Notes under the pieces: model-generated | Told to the model about the DNA's origin: nothing | Databases searched by the model: none | The model's input: only the letters and a program-made list of their open reading frames with translations | Shown: piece after piece, positions 42,663 through 54,789 of the stretch | Position numbering within the stretch: the first letter of the stretch is position 1 | How the letters are laid out: each line of letters begins with the position of its first letter | Made by a program: the position numbers and the translations under genes | NCBI RefSeq assembly: GCF_001269925.1 | Contig: NZ_LHVO01000051.1 | Coordinates: 1-64,000 of the forward strand | Origin: Pseudomonas sp. MIACH | Lineage (GTDB): Bacteria > Pseudomonadota > Gammaproteobacteria > Pseudomonadales > Pseudomonadaceae | Length of the DNA: 64,000 bases | Reading direction: 5' to 3'

Positions 42663-44309
42663 ATGCAAGACTGGCAACACTCGGTGATCTACCAGATCTA
42701 CCCCAAAAGCTTCCACAGCCACGCGGGTAACGCCACCGGTGACCTGCTGGGTATCGTGGACAAACTCGACTACCTCAAATGGCTGGGCGTGGATTGCCTG
42801 TGGATCACCCCATTCCTGCGCTCGCCGCAACGCGACAACGGCTACGACATCAGCGACTACTACGCCATCGACCCCAGCTACGGAACCATGGCCGACTGCG
42901 ACCTGCTGATCAGCGAAGCGGCCAAGCGCGGCATCAAGCTGATGCTCGACATCGTGGTCAATCACACGTCCATCGAACATGCGTGGTTCCAGCAGGCGCG
43001 CAGCAGCCTCGACAACCCCTACCGCGACTTCTACATCTGGCGCGACCAGCCCAACAACTGGGAATCCAAGTTCGGCGGTTCGGCCTGGGAATACGAGGCG
43101 CAAACCGGCCAATACTTCCTGCACCTGTTCGACCACACCCAGGCCGACCTCAATTGGGACAACCCCCAGGTACGTGCCGAGGTGTTCAAGTTGATGCGCT
43201 TCTGGCGTGACAAGGGCGTAGGCGGTTTCCGCCTGGACGTGATCAACCTGATCTCCAAACCCGCCGATTTCCCCGAAGACAACAGCGACGGCCGCCGCTT
43301 CTACACTGACGGCCCCAACGTGCATGAATACCTGCAGGAGATGCACCGCGAAGTCTTCGAAGGCTACGACCTGATCAACGTCGGCGAGATGTCGTCCACC
43401 AGCCTGGAGCACTGCATCCGCTACTCGCGGCCGGAGTCGAAAGAGCTGTCGATGACCTTCAACTTTCATCACCTGAAAGTCGATTACCCGAACCTGCAGA
43501 AGTGGGTGAAGGCTGACTTCGATTTCCTGCAACTCAAGCAGATCCTCTCCGACTGGCAACTGGGTATGCAGGCCGGTGGCGGCTGGAACGCGCTGTTCTG
43601 GTGTAACCACGATCAGCCCCGAGTGGTCTCGCGGTTTGGTGACGACGGTGAGCACCGCGTGGTCTCGGCCAAGATGCTCGCCACCGCGCTGCACTTCCTC
43701 CAGGGCACGCCGTTTGTGTACCAGGGCGAAGAGCTGGGCATGACCAATCCGGGCTTCGACAGCATCGACCAGTACCGCGATGTGGAGACCCTGAACATCT
43801 TCCGCCTCAAGCGCGATGCCGGTGAATCCGAAGCGGCGAGCATGGCGGCGATCATGCAGAAATCCCGCGACAACGGCCGCACGCCGATGCAGTGGAACGC
43901 GCAACCCCATGCAGGTTTCAGCACCGGCGAGCCGTGGATCGGCATCCCGGCGAATGCCGCGCAGATCAACGTTGAACACCAACTCGATGATCCCGACTCC
44001 GTGCTGCATCACTACCGCGCGCTGATCGCCTTGCGTCGTCACGAACCGCTGATTCAAGAGGGGGTGTACCGCCAACTGCTGCAGGACCATTTGCAGGTCT
44101 GGGCCTACCTGCGCGAAGGCCACGGCGAGCGCCTGCTGGTGCTGAATAATTTCTACCGCCAGCCCTGTGAGATCCAACTGCCTGACGACGTGATCGGCAC
44201 TGCGACCGAGCAACGCCTGCTGATCAGCAACTACCCCGACTGCCCGCAACGCACGGCCACGGTTGTCTTGCGTCCCTACGAATCGTTCGTGCTGCATCTG
44301 ATCGATTGA
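42663..44309 (+). CDS. treC: Trehalose-6-phosphate hydrolase
   Basis: TreC splits trehalose-6-phosphate into glucose and glucose-6-phosphate. The 548-residue protein is a GH13 alpha-glucosidase with 'QIYPKSFHS', 'DIVVNHTSIEHAWF', the nucleophile Asp192 in 'GFRLDVINLI', the acid Glu242 in 'NVGEMSS', and 'WCNHDQPRVVSRFG'. ATG 42663 follows GAAGGAG; the open frame upstream runs through the repeat and is not coding. Its substrate is the product of TreP. Confidence 0.95.
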   Translation: MQDWQHSVIYQIYPKSFHSHAGNATGDLLGIVDKLDYLKWLGVDCLWITPFLRSPQRDNGYDISDYYAIDPSYGTMADCDLLISEAAKRGIKLMLDIVVNHTSIEHAWFQQARSSLDNPYRDFYIWRDQPNNWESKFGGSAWEYEAQTGQYFLHLFDHTQADLNWDNPQVRAEVFKLMRFWRDKGVGGFRLDVINLISKPADFPEDNSDGRRFYTDGPNVHEYLQEMHREVFEGYDLINVGEMSSTSLEHCIRYSRPESKELSMTFNFHHLKVDYPNLQKWVKADFDFLQLKQILSDWQLGMQAGGGWNALFWCNHDQPRVVSRFGDDGEHRVVSAKMLATALHFLQGTPFVYQGEELGMTNPGFDSIDQYRDVETLNIFRLKRDAGESEAASMAAIMQKSRDNGRTPMQWNAQPHAGFSTGEPWIGIPANAAQINVEHQLDDPDSVLHHYRALIALRRHEPLIQEGVYRQLLQDHLQVWAYLREGHGERLLVLNNFYRQPCEIQLPDDVIGTATEQRLLISNYPDCPQRTATVVLRPYESFVLHLID

Positions 44310-44316
44310 TACGCCC

Positions 44317-44420
44317 CCTGTAGGCGCGGGCTTGCTCGCGAGAAACCTGAGAGCGCCGCGTTAAACCAGTCTCGCTGCGTAATCGTTAACGTTCTTCGCG
44401 AGCAAGCTCGCTCCTACAGG
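44317..44420. repeat. REPIN (inverted pair of REP sequences)
   Basis: Two 25-base arms at 44317-44341 and 44396-44420 are inverted copies with two mismatches. Each contains the 'cgcgagcaagc' core. The pair is about 104 bases long and fills the gap between treC and the porin gene. It is the REPIN type described for P. fluorescens. Confidence 0.85.
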
Positions 44421-44473
44421 GAATCGTGTCGTGCAAGGACAGTAATAAAACAATAAAAATAGAAGGAGCATTC

Positions 44474-45694
44474 ATGAAAACAACAATAAAGCTGGGCCTC
44501 GTTGCATCCTGCCTGAGCCTGCCATTCGGTGCGCAGGCCCTGGAATTTGCCGGTTACTTGCGCAGCGGCGCGGGGACGTCGACAGGCAGTGGCAAGCAGC
44601 AATGTTTCCAACTGCCGGGGGCGCAATCCAAATACCGACTGGGCAACGAATGTGAGCAGTACGGCGAACTAGAATTGCGACAAGACCTGCTGACCCTCGA
44701 CGACGGTTCGGTACTCAGCGTCGATGCGATGGCATCGCTGTACAACAAATACGACCGCGCCCTTAAATTCCAGGGCGAAGACAACGGCTCGGCGCGCATG
44801 CCGCAGATGTATGCGCAGTGGTCCAACCTGCCGGCCCTCAATGGCGGTTCACTGTGGGCCGGTCGGCGTTACTACAAACGCAATGACATCCATATTTCCG
44901 ACTTCTACTACTGGAACCAGAGCGCCACTGGCGGCGGTATTGAGGACGTGCTGATCGGCGACCTGAAATACAGCTACGCCCTTTCGCGCAAGGACAACCT
45001 GTACCAGAAGGAATACGCCACCCGTCATGACTTCAACGTCGCGGGCTTCAAGACCAACCCCGGCGGCGAGCTGGAACTGGGCCTGAGCTACATCGAAAAG
45101 GCCGGCGGGCGCGACACCAACAGCGGTTGGGCGCTCACCGCGCAGCATGTGCAAAAACCTTTTCTGGGCGGCAAGAACAAATTCGCCCTGCAGTACGGCG
45201 AAGGCCCCGGCACCGGCCTGGGCTACACCGGCAATACCTTCCTGGACAACAGCAGCAAAAGTTATCGCGCCGTGGAGTTCTTCGACTGGCAAGTGACCCC
45301 GCGCTTTGGTGGGCAGATCGAGGCGGTGTACCAGAAGGATATTCGTCCCGGCAGCCAGGACCAGACTTGGATGTCCATCGGCGTACGCCCCGCGTATGCG
45401 ATCAGCGAACAATTCAAACTGGTCACCGAACTTGGGCATGATCAGGTCGATGCCACCGGCGGCACGCGCAAACTGAGCAAATTTACCTTCGCCCCGACCT
45501 GGTCGCCCAAGGGCCCGGATTTCTGGGCGCGGCCGGAAGTGCGGTTGTACTACACCTATGCGAGCTGGAACGAAGCGGCCAAACGTGCAGCGAATGAGCT
45601 GGCGGCGGGCTCGGCACTGTCCGATACCGGTGCCTACGGCACCGCGCGGCATGGGTCTAACGTTGGCGTGCAGGTTGAATACTGGTGGAAATAA
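44474..45694 (+). CDS. Maltoporin-family carbohydrate porin
   Basis: The 406-residue protein has a signal peptide (about 1-22, ending 'GAQALEF') and the rest reads as beta strands of an outer-membrane barrel, ending with aromatic 'VQVEYWWK'. The start of the mature part, 'LEFAGYLRSGAGTS', and the 'YYKRNDIHISDFYYWN' loop are typical of LamB-type porins. In this operon it should let trehalose enter the periplasm. ATG 44474 follows GAAGGAG. Confidence 0.9.
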   Translation: MKTTIKLGLVASCLSLPFGAQALEFAGYLRSGAGTSTGSGKQQCFQLPGAQSKYRLGNECEQYGELELRQDLLTLDDGSVLSVDAMASLYNKYDRALKFQGEDNGSARMPQMYAQWSNLPALNGGSLWAGRRYYKRNDIHISDFYYWNQSATGGGIEDVLIGDLKYSYALSRKDNLYQKEYATRHDFNVAGFKTNPGGELELGLSYIEKAGGRDTNSGWALTAQHVQKPFLGGKNKFALQYGEGPGTGLGYTGNTFLDNSSKSYRAVEFFDWQVTPRFGGQIEAVYQKDIRPGSQDQTWMSIGVRPAYAISEQFKLVTELGHDQVDATGGTRKLSKFTFAPTWSPKGPDFWARPEVRLYYTYASWNEAAKRAANELAAGSALSDTGAYGTARHGSNVGVQVEYWWK

Positions 45695-45755
45695 GTCATC
45701 CGTGGGATAGGCATCCACCCAAGGATTTTTACAGAACAAAACAGCAGGTGACGTC

Positions 45756-48281
45756 ATGACCGCAACTCAACCCCTGGAATTGCTGGCGCCTTTGTCGGGT
45801 GTGCTGCTGGCACTGGACAAGGTGCCTGACCCGGTGTTCGCCAGCCGCATGATCGGCGACGGCCTGTGCATTGATCCGACCTCGCAGACCCTGTGTGCGC
45901 CGCTGGCCGGCGTAATCAGCAATATCCAGGACAGTGGGCATGCGGTCAGCGTCACCGACGACAATGGCGTGCAGGTGCTGATGCATATCGGCCTGGACAC
46001 CGTGAGCCTGGCGGGCAAGGGCTTCACCCGCCTGGTCGAGGAAGGCCAGCGGGTCGAGGCCGGGCAAGCGCTGATCGAATTCGACGCCGACTACGTGGCG
46101 CTCCACGCGCGCAGTTTGCTGACCTTGATGCTGGTGGTCAGCGGCGAGTCGTTCACGCCGTTGGCAAGCGGCCTGGTGGAACGGGGCCAGCCGGTGTTGC
46201 AGGTAGCGCCCGGCAACCGGGTAGAGGAGGCCGATGAGGAGGAGGGCGATGCACGCTTCTCCAAGCCGTTGATCTTGCCCAACGCCAACGGTTTGCACGC
46301 GCGCCCGGCAGCGGTATTTGCCCAGGCGGCGAAAGGTTTTAACGCGAGCATTTACCTGCACAAACAAACCCAGAGTGCTAACGCCAAGTCGCTGGTGGCG
46401 ATCATGGCGCTGCAAACCGTACAGGGCGATACCTTGCAAGTGAGTGCGGCCGGTGACGATGCCGATGCGGCGATCAAGGCGCTGGTCGCACTGTTAATTG
46501 AAGGCTGCGGCGAGGCAATCGCGGCGCCGGCTGCACAGGTTGAAGCGCGCGTGCCGGCGTCGTCGGCGACGTTGCTGCGAGGCGTTTGCGCATCGCCGGG
46601 GTCGGCGTTTGGCCAAGTGGTTCAGGTTGCTGAGCCCGAGCTGAAGGTGACTGAACAGGGGGTGGGAGAAACCTTCGAACGCGCTGCTTTGGCGCGTGGC
46701 CTGTTGGCTGCAAACGAAGCGCTGCAAGCCCTGCAAACCCAGGCGGCAGGCAGTGCCCAGGCGGAGATTTTCCGCGCCCATCAGGAATTGCTCGAAGACC
46801 CGACGCTGCTGGAACAAGCCCACGGCCTGCTGGCCGAAGGCAAGAGCGCGGCATTTGCCTGGAACAGCGCCACGGTTGCCACCGCCCAACTGTTCCAGGG
46901 CCTGGGCAATGCCCTGTTGGCCGAACGTGCGGCGGACCTGGCGGATGTCGGTCAGCGCGTGCTGAAACTGATCCTCGGTATTCAAGACCACGCCTGGGAT
47001 CTGCCCGACCGCGCGATCCTGGTCGCCGAGCAACTGACGCCTTCGCAAACCGCCAGCCTCGACACCCAAAAGGTGCTGGGGTTTGTCACCGTCGGCGGCG
47101 GGGCGACCAGTCATGTCGCGATCCTGGCGCGTGCCCTTGGCCTGCCTGCCATGTGCGGGGTTGGGCCTGAGGTGTTGGCACTGGCCAACGGCAAACAGGT
47201 CCTGCTCGACGCCGACAAGGGCGAGTTGCACCTGGACCCCAACCTGGCCGAGATCGAACAGCTGGAAGCTGCGCGTAAGCAGCAGGTGCTGCGACGTCAG
47301 CGTGACGTGGCGCAGGCTTCAGTGCCTGCGATTACCCGCGACGGCCATCACGTCGAGGTGACCGCCAACGTCGCGTCGTTGCAGGAAGTGGAGCAATCCC
47401 TGACCCTGGGGGGCGAAGGTGTCGGCCTGCTGCGGTCGGAGTTCCTCTACCTGGATCGCAATCGCGCGCCAAGCGTGGATGAGCAGGCCGCTACCTACAG
47501 CGCCATCGCTCGCGCCCTTGGCACCGAGCGCAATCTGGTGGTGCGCACCCTGGATGTCGGCGGCGATAAACCGCTGGCGTATGTGCCGATGGACACTGAA
47601 ACCAACCCGTTCCTGGGCCTGCGCGGCATACGCCTGTGCCTGGAGCGCCCGGAGCTGTTGCGTGAACAGTTGCGCGCGATCCTTGCGAGTGCCGGGCTGG
47701 CACGCCTGCATATCATGTTGCCGATGGTCAGCCTGTTGTCGGAGCTGCATCTGGCGCGCAAGATTCTGGAAGAAGAAGCCCAGGCCCTTGGGCTCAGCGA
47801 GTTGCCCAAGCTGGGCATCATGATCGAGGTACCGTCAGCGGCGTTGATGGCGGATGTGTTTGCGCCCCATGTGGACTTCTTCTCCATCGGCACCAACGAC
47901 CTGACCCAATACACCCTGGCCATGGACCGCGATCACCCACGGCTGGCCAGCCAGGCCGACAGCTTTCACCCGGCGGTATTGCGGCTGATCGCCACCACCG
48001 TCAAGGCCGCCCACGCCCATGGCAAGTGGGTCGGAGTGTGCGGTGCACTGGCGTCCGAAGCGCTGGCGGTGCCGGTGTTGATCGGGCTGGGCGTGGATGA
48101 GTTGTCGGTCAGTGTGCCGCTGATCCCCACCATCAAAGCCACTGTGCGCGAGCTGGACCTGGCTGACTGCCAGACCATCGCCCGCCAGGTACTGGGCCTG
48201 GAAGAAGCCTCCCAGGTGCGCGAGGCCTTGCGCCTGTACCACGCGGCTACTGTTGAAACCTCACCTGTCGTGGAGCACTGA
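45756..48281 (+). CDS. PTS fusion protein EIIA(Glc)-HPr-EI
   Basis: This 841-residue protein contains a whole phosphate relay for a sugar PTS. The EIIA domain (about 1-150) has H77 in 'VLMHIGLDTV'; HPr (about 165-255) has H181 in 'NGLHARPAAVF'; and enzyme I follows, with H453 in 'GGGATSHVAILARALG' and Cys762 in 'WVGVCGALASE'. Phosphate from phosphoenolpyruvate passes through these histidines to the EIIB of TreP. The gene lies in the tre island after the porin. A homologous fusion begins at the right end of the window for GlcNAc. Confidence 0.95.
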   Translation: MTATQPLELLAPLSGVLLALDKVPDPVFASRMIGDGLCIDPTSQTLCAPLAGVISNIQDSGHAVSVTDDNGVQVLMHIGLDTVSLAGKGFTRLVEEGQRVEAGQALIEFDADYVALHARSLLTLMLVVSGESFTPLASGLVERGQPVLQVAPGNRVEEADEEEGDARFSKPLILPNANGLHARPAAVFAQAAKGFNASIYLHKQTQSANAKSLVAIMALQTVQGDTLQVSAAGDDADAAIKALVALLIEGCGEAIAAPAAQVEARVPASSATLLRGVCASPGSAFGQVVQVAEPELKVTEQGVGETFERAALARGLLAANEALQALQTQAAGSAQAEIFRAHQELLEDPTLLEQAHGLLAEGKSAAFAWNSATVATAQLFQGLGNALLAERAADLADVGQRVLKLILGIQDHAWDLPDRAILVAEQLTPSQTASLDTQKVLGFVTVGGGATSHVAILARALGLPAMCGVGPEVLALANGKQVLLDADKGELHLDPNLAEIEQLEAARKQQVLRRQRDVAQASVPAITRDGHHVEVTANVASLQEVEQSLTLGGEGVGLLRSEFLYLDRNRAPSVDEQAATYSAIARALGTERNLVVRTLDVGGDKPLAYVPMDTETNPFLGLRGIRLCLERPELLREQLRAILASAGLARLHIMLPMVSLLSELHLARKILEEEAQALGLSELPKLGIMIEVPSAALMADVFAPHVDFFSIGTNDLTQYTLAMDRDHPRLASQADSFHPAVLRLIATTVKAAHAHGKWVGVCGALASEALAVPVLIGLGVDELSVSVPLIPTIKATVRELDLADCQTIARQVLGLEEASQVREALRLYHAATVETSPVVEH

Positions 48282-48283
48282 GC

Positions 48284-48565
48284 ATGTTCGAGAAATTGCA
48301 GCGGGCGTTCTGGAAAGCCTTGACCCCGGATTTGATTGCCGAGACGGTGCCGACACAGGGGCTTTTGTCGGCCGATGTGCTGAGTGCGTTGGGAGGTGCG
48401 GATAACCTCAAGTCGCAACAGCGTGTGGCGCTGACGCGGGTGAGGGTGCAATTGCAGGATGCTGAGAAGTTTGATGCTGCGGCGTTAAAGGCCGCGGGGG
48501 TCTCTGGGGTGATGGTATTGACGGGTGGGGTGGTCCATTTGCTCATCGGGCTCGAAGCCAAGTAG
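48284..48565 (+). CDS. Small PTS EIIB-like protein without the active cysteine
   Basis: The 93-residue protein aligns with PTS EIIB domains: 'LSALGGADNLKSQQRVALTRVRVQL' corresponds to the TreP region around 'GGRDNLEQAAHCVTRLRL' (only parts cited). The phosphorylated cysteine is replaced by Ala49, while the following Thr-Arg pair is kept. It begins two bases after the fusion gene and is probably translated with it. It cannot carry phosphate on cysteine, so a docking, regulatory or remnant role is likely. The extra C-terminal domain of NagE shows the same change. Confidence 0.8.
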   Translation: MFEKLQRAFWKALTPDLIAETVPTQGLLSADVLSALGGADNLKSQQRVALTRVRVQLQDAEKFDAAALKAAGVSGVMVLTGGVVHLLIGLEAK

Positions 48566-48571
48566 ATATCC

Positions 48572-48671
48572 TGTAGGAGCGAGCTTGCTCGCGAAAAACG
48601 TCAACGATAACGCGTGCTTCCTGAATGAACGCGGCGCCTGTGAGTTTTTCGCGAGCAAGCTCGCTCCTACA
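48572..48671. repeat. REPIN (perfect 27-base inverted repeat)
   Basis: Arms at 48572-48598 and 48645-48671 are exact reverse complements over 27 bases, with cores TGTAGGAGCGAGCTTGCTCG and its complement. They enclose a 46-base middle. The perfect match suggests recent spread or conservation. Confidence 0.88.
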
Positions 48672-48694
48672 AAAAGCCTTAACTGACTGGCATT

Positions 48695-48716
48695 AGGGCA
48701 AGCCCCCTCCCACATT
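48695..48716. repeat. Single REP-like sequence
   Basis: 'agggcaagccccctcccaca' matches the right half of the copies at 7218 and 42596. It directly follows the REPIN. Confidence 0.6.
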
Positions 48717-48743
48717 GGTTTTGTGGTGTTGGGAAGATCAGTT

Positions 48744-50204
48744 TTACAGCTGCGGGGTGTCTTCCGGCGGCTTGGTCTTGTCCACACCCGGCACATGCAA
48801 ATTGCCTTCCACCACCTGGTTGCCTTCCAGCTGCGGCTGGGTCACCCACGTCAGGATGTCGTAGTAACGCCGGATGTTCGCCACAAAGTGCACCGGCTCG
48901 CCGCCTCGGGCGTAGCCGTAGCGGGTCTTGCTGTACCACTGCTTCTGCGACAGGCGCGGCAGCATCTTCTTCACGTCCAGCCACTTGTTCGGGTTCAGGC
49001 CTTCCTTCTTCGCCAGAATGCGCGCGTCGTCCAAGTGGCCGGTGCCGACGTTATAAGCGGCGAGGGCGAACCAGGTGCGGTCGGGCTCGGCGATCTTGTC
49101 GTCCAGCTCGTCCTTGATCTTGGCCAGGTACTTGGCGCCGCCCATGATGCTTTGCTTGGCATCCAGGCGATTGGACACGCCCATGGCCTGGGCGGTGTTC
49201 TGGGTCAGCATCATCAGGCCGCGCACGCCGGTCTTGGACGTGACCGCCGGTTGCCACAGCGATTCCTGATAGCCGATGGCCGCGAGCAGGCGCCAATCGA
49301 CTTTTTCTTCCTTGGCGTAAGCACGAAAGTGCTTCTCGTATTTGGGTAGCCGCTGCTGCAAATGCTGGGCGAAGGTGTAGGCGCCGACGTAGCCGAGTAC
49401 ATCGACGTGCCCGTAATAGCGGTCTTTGAGGCGTTGCAGGGTGCCGTTCTTTTCTACCTTGTCCAGGTAGCTGTTGATCTCGTTGAGCAGGCTGTTGTCG
49501 TCGCCGGCGGCCACGGCCCAGCTCTGGTTGCTGGCATTGCCGAGATCGAACGCCACGCGCACGTTTGGGAAATACACCTGGTTCATCGCCACTTCGTTGG
49601 AGTCCACCAGGGTCAGGTCGATTTGCCCCTCGTCCACCATGCGCAGCAGGTCGACCACCTCAACGGCGTCGGATTCTTCGTATTCAATTGCAGGGTTCTG
49701 CTGTTTAAGCGCCGCCAATTGTTCGGCGTGGGTGCTGCCCTTGAGCACCATGATCTTCTTGCCGACCAGGTCCGCCGCGTTCGTCGGGCGTGACTGGCCG
49801 TTGCGGTAGATGACCTGCGGGGTGACTTCAAGATAAGGATGGGAGAAACGCACCTGCTGCTGGCGCTGCTCGCTGCTGACCAGGCCGGCGGCGGCGAGCA
49901 CCGGGCCGTTGGGTTTGCCCAACTGGCCGAACAGGTCGTCGAGGTTGTCGGCGGTCTCGATCTCCAGCTTCACCCCCAGGTCATCGGCAAAGCGCTTGAC
50001 CAGTTCGTATTCGAAACCGGTTTCACCGTTGCGGTCCTGGAAATAAGTCGCCGGGCTGTTTCGGGTAATCACCCGCAATACGCCATCCTCCTTGATTCGC
50101 TCGAGCGTGCTGGGTTTATCAACACAGGCGCTGAGCATCAGGAAGAGTCCGGTTGCGATGAGCCATCTGGCGCATCGCGGGCGCAAAGCAGTTGGGGAGA
50201 ACAT
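48744..50204 (-). CDS. mltF: Membrane-bound lytic murein transglycosylase F
   Basis: MltF cuts the glycan chains of peptidoglycan, releasing anhydromuropeptides. The 486-residue protein has a lipoprotein-type signal ending 'LMLSACVDK' with C27. A solute-binding-protein-like regulatory domain follows (about 38-265), then a lysozyme-like domain with catalytic Glu314 in 'AAIGYQESLWQP'. The start at 50204 gives the signal; the open frame extends 60 codons further. It is divergent from purL, the usual Pseudomonas arrangement. Confidence 0.94.
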   Translation of the reverse strand: MFSPTALRPRCARWLIATGLFLMLSACVDKPSTLERIKEDGVLRVITRNSPATYFQDRNGETGFEYELVKRFADDLGVKLEIETADNLDDLFGQLGKPNGPVLAAAGLVSSEQRQQQVRFSHPYLEVTPQVIYRNGQSRPTNAADLVGKKIMVLKGSTHAEQLAALKQQNPAIEYEESDAVEVVDLLRMVDEGQIDLTLVDSNEVAMNQVYFPNVRVAFDLGNASNQSWAVAAGDDNSLLNEINSYLDKVEKNGTLQRLKDRYYGHVDVLGYVGAYTFAQHLQQRLPKYEKHFRAYAKEEKVDWRLLAAIGYQESLWQPAVTSKTGVRGLMMLTQNTAQAMGVSNRLDAKQSIMGGAKYLAKIKDELDDKIAEPDRTWFALAAYNVGTGHLDDARILAKKEGLNPNKWLDVKKMLPRLSQKQWYSKTRYGYARGGEPVHFVANIRRYYDILTWVTQPQLEGNQVVEGNLHVPGVDKTKPPEDTPQL

Positions 50205-50490
50205 CTGCGCAGTATACGCAAACGGCCCACGGCGCCATATCTCGACAGCGGCGGACTTGTCTGCTAGCGCCGCCAAAACTGTGCTGCAGCCCGCAGAAAC
50301 GTGGCCTGGGGACCGATTGTGACGGTTAAAATAACTGCACGGATTGCCTGGGATAGTGCCCCGATACCGTGCAAACCGTGCCAACTGACGTTCGGCAGCA
50401 GCCAGCGGTGCCGTTTCGGGTGCCGTTGGCGATGGTTTACGCTAGAATGCACGGCCTCAAAGCACACCCCTTCCCGAGGCTGTCCCGAAG

Positions 50491-54387
<3,897 letters not shown>

Positions 54388-54391
54388 GGCC

Positions 54392-54703
54392 GTGTACAAA
54401 CTTGCCTTCTTTGTGCCCGACAGCCATGTGGAGTCGGTGAAAACCGCCATCTTCGCCGCTGGCGGCGGGCGCATCGGCGACTACGACAGCTGCGCCTGGC
54501 AAGTGCTGGGCCAGGGCCAGTTTCGCGCGTTGGACGGCAGCCAGCCGTTTATCGGGCAAGTGGGCCAGGTTGAAGTGGTTGAGGAGTGGAAGGTTGAGTT
54601 GGTGGTGGCGGATGAATTAATTGTGGCCGTTGTGGCCGCGTTGAAACTCAGCCACCCCTACGAAACACCGGCTTATGAAGTGTGGCAGTTGGCGGATTTT
54701 TGA
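54392..54703 (+). CDS. YqfO/NIF3-like small protein
   Basis: The 103-residue protein starts with GTG and matches the small YqfO-type insert domain of NIF3-like proteins ('YKLAFFVPDSHVESVKTAIF', 'GGGRIGDYDSCAWQ', 'LKLSHPYETPAYEVW'). The 'HPYETPAYEV' end is the family mark. Such proteins bind metals or small molecules through a PII-like fold, but the function is unknown. It lies four bases after purL, so it is probably co-transcribed; a terminator follows. Confidence 0.86.
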   Translation: MYKLAFFVPDSHVESVKTAIFAAGGGRIGDYDSCAWQVLGQGQFRALDGSQPFIGQVGQVEVVEEWKVELVVADELIVAVVAALKLSHPYETPAYEVWQLADF

Positions 54704-54724
54704 TCGGCCTTCTGTTCTAACAAG

Positions 54725-54759
54725 AAACCCGCTGGGCCAGGTTGGCCAGCGGGTTTTTT
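54725..54759 (+). terminator. Terminator after purL-yqfO
   Basis: The stem AAACCCGCTGG / CCAGCGGGTTT with a loop that can pair further is followed by T. The A-rich left flank may let it work weakly for the convergent gene too. Confidence 0.85.
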
Positions 54760-54789
54760 GTGGGCGGTCAATCAGACAGGGTCAGCGCT

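Noticed and set aside
42645..44297. A 550-codon open frame on the minus strand across treC
   Set aside because: It is a shadow of TreC, which has all GH13 catalytic residues and operon context.
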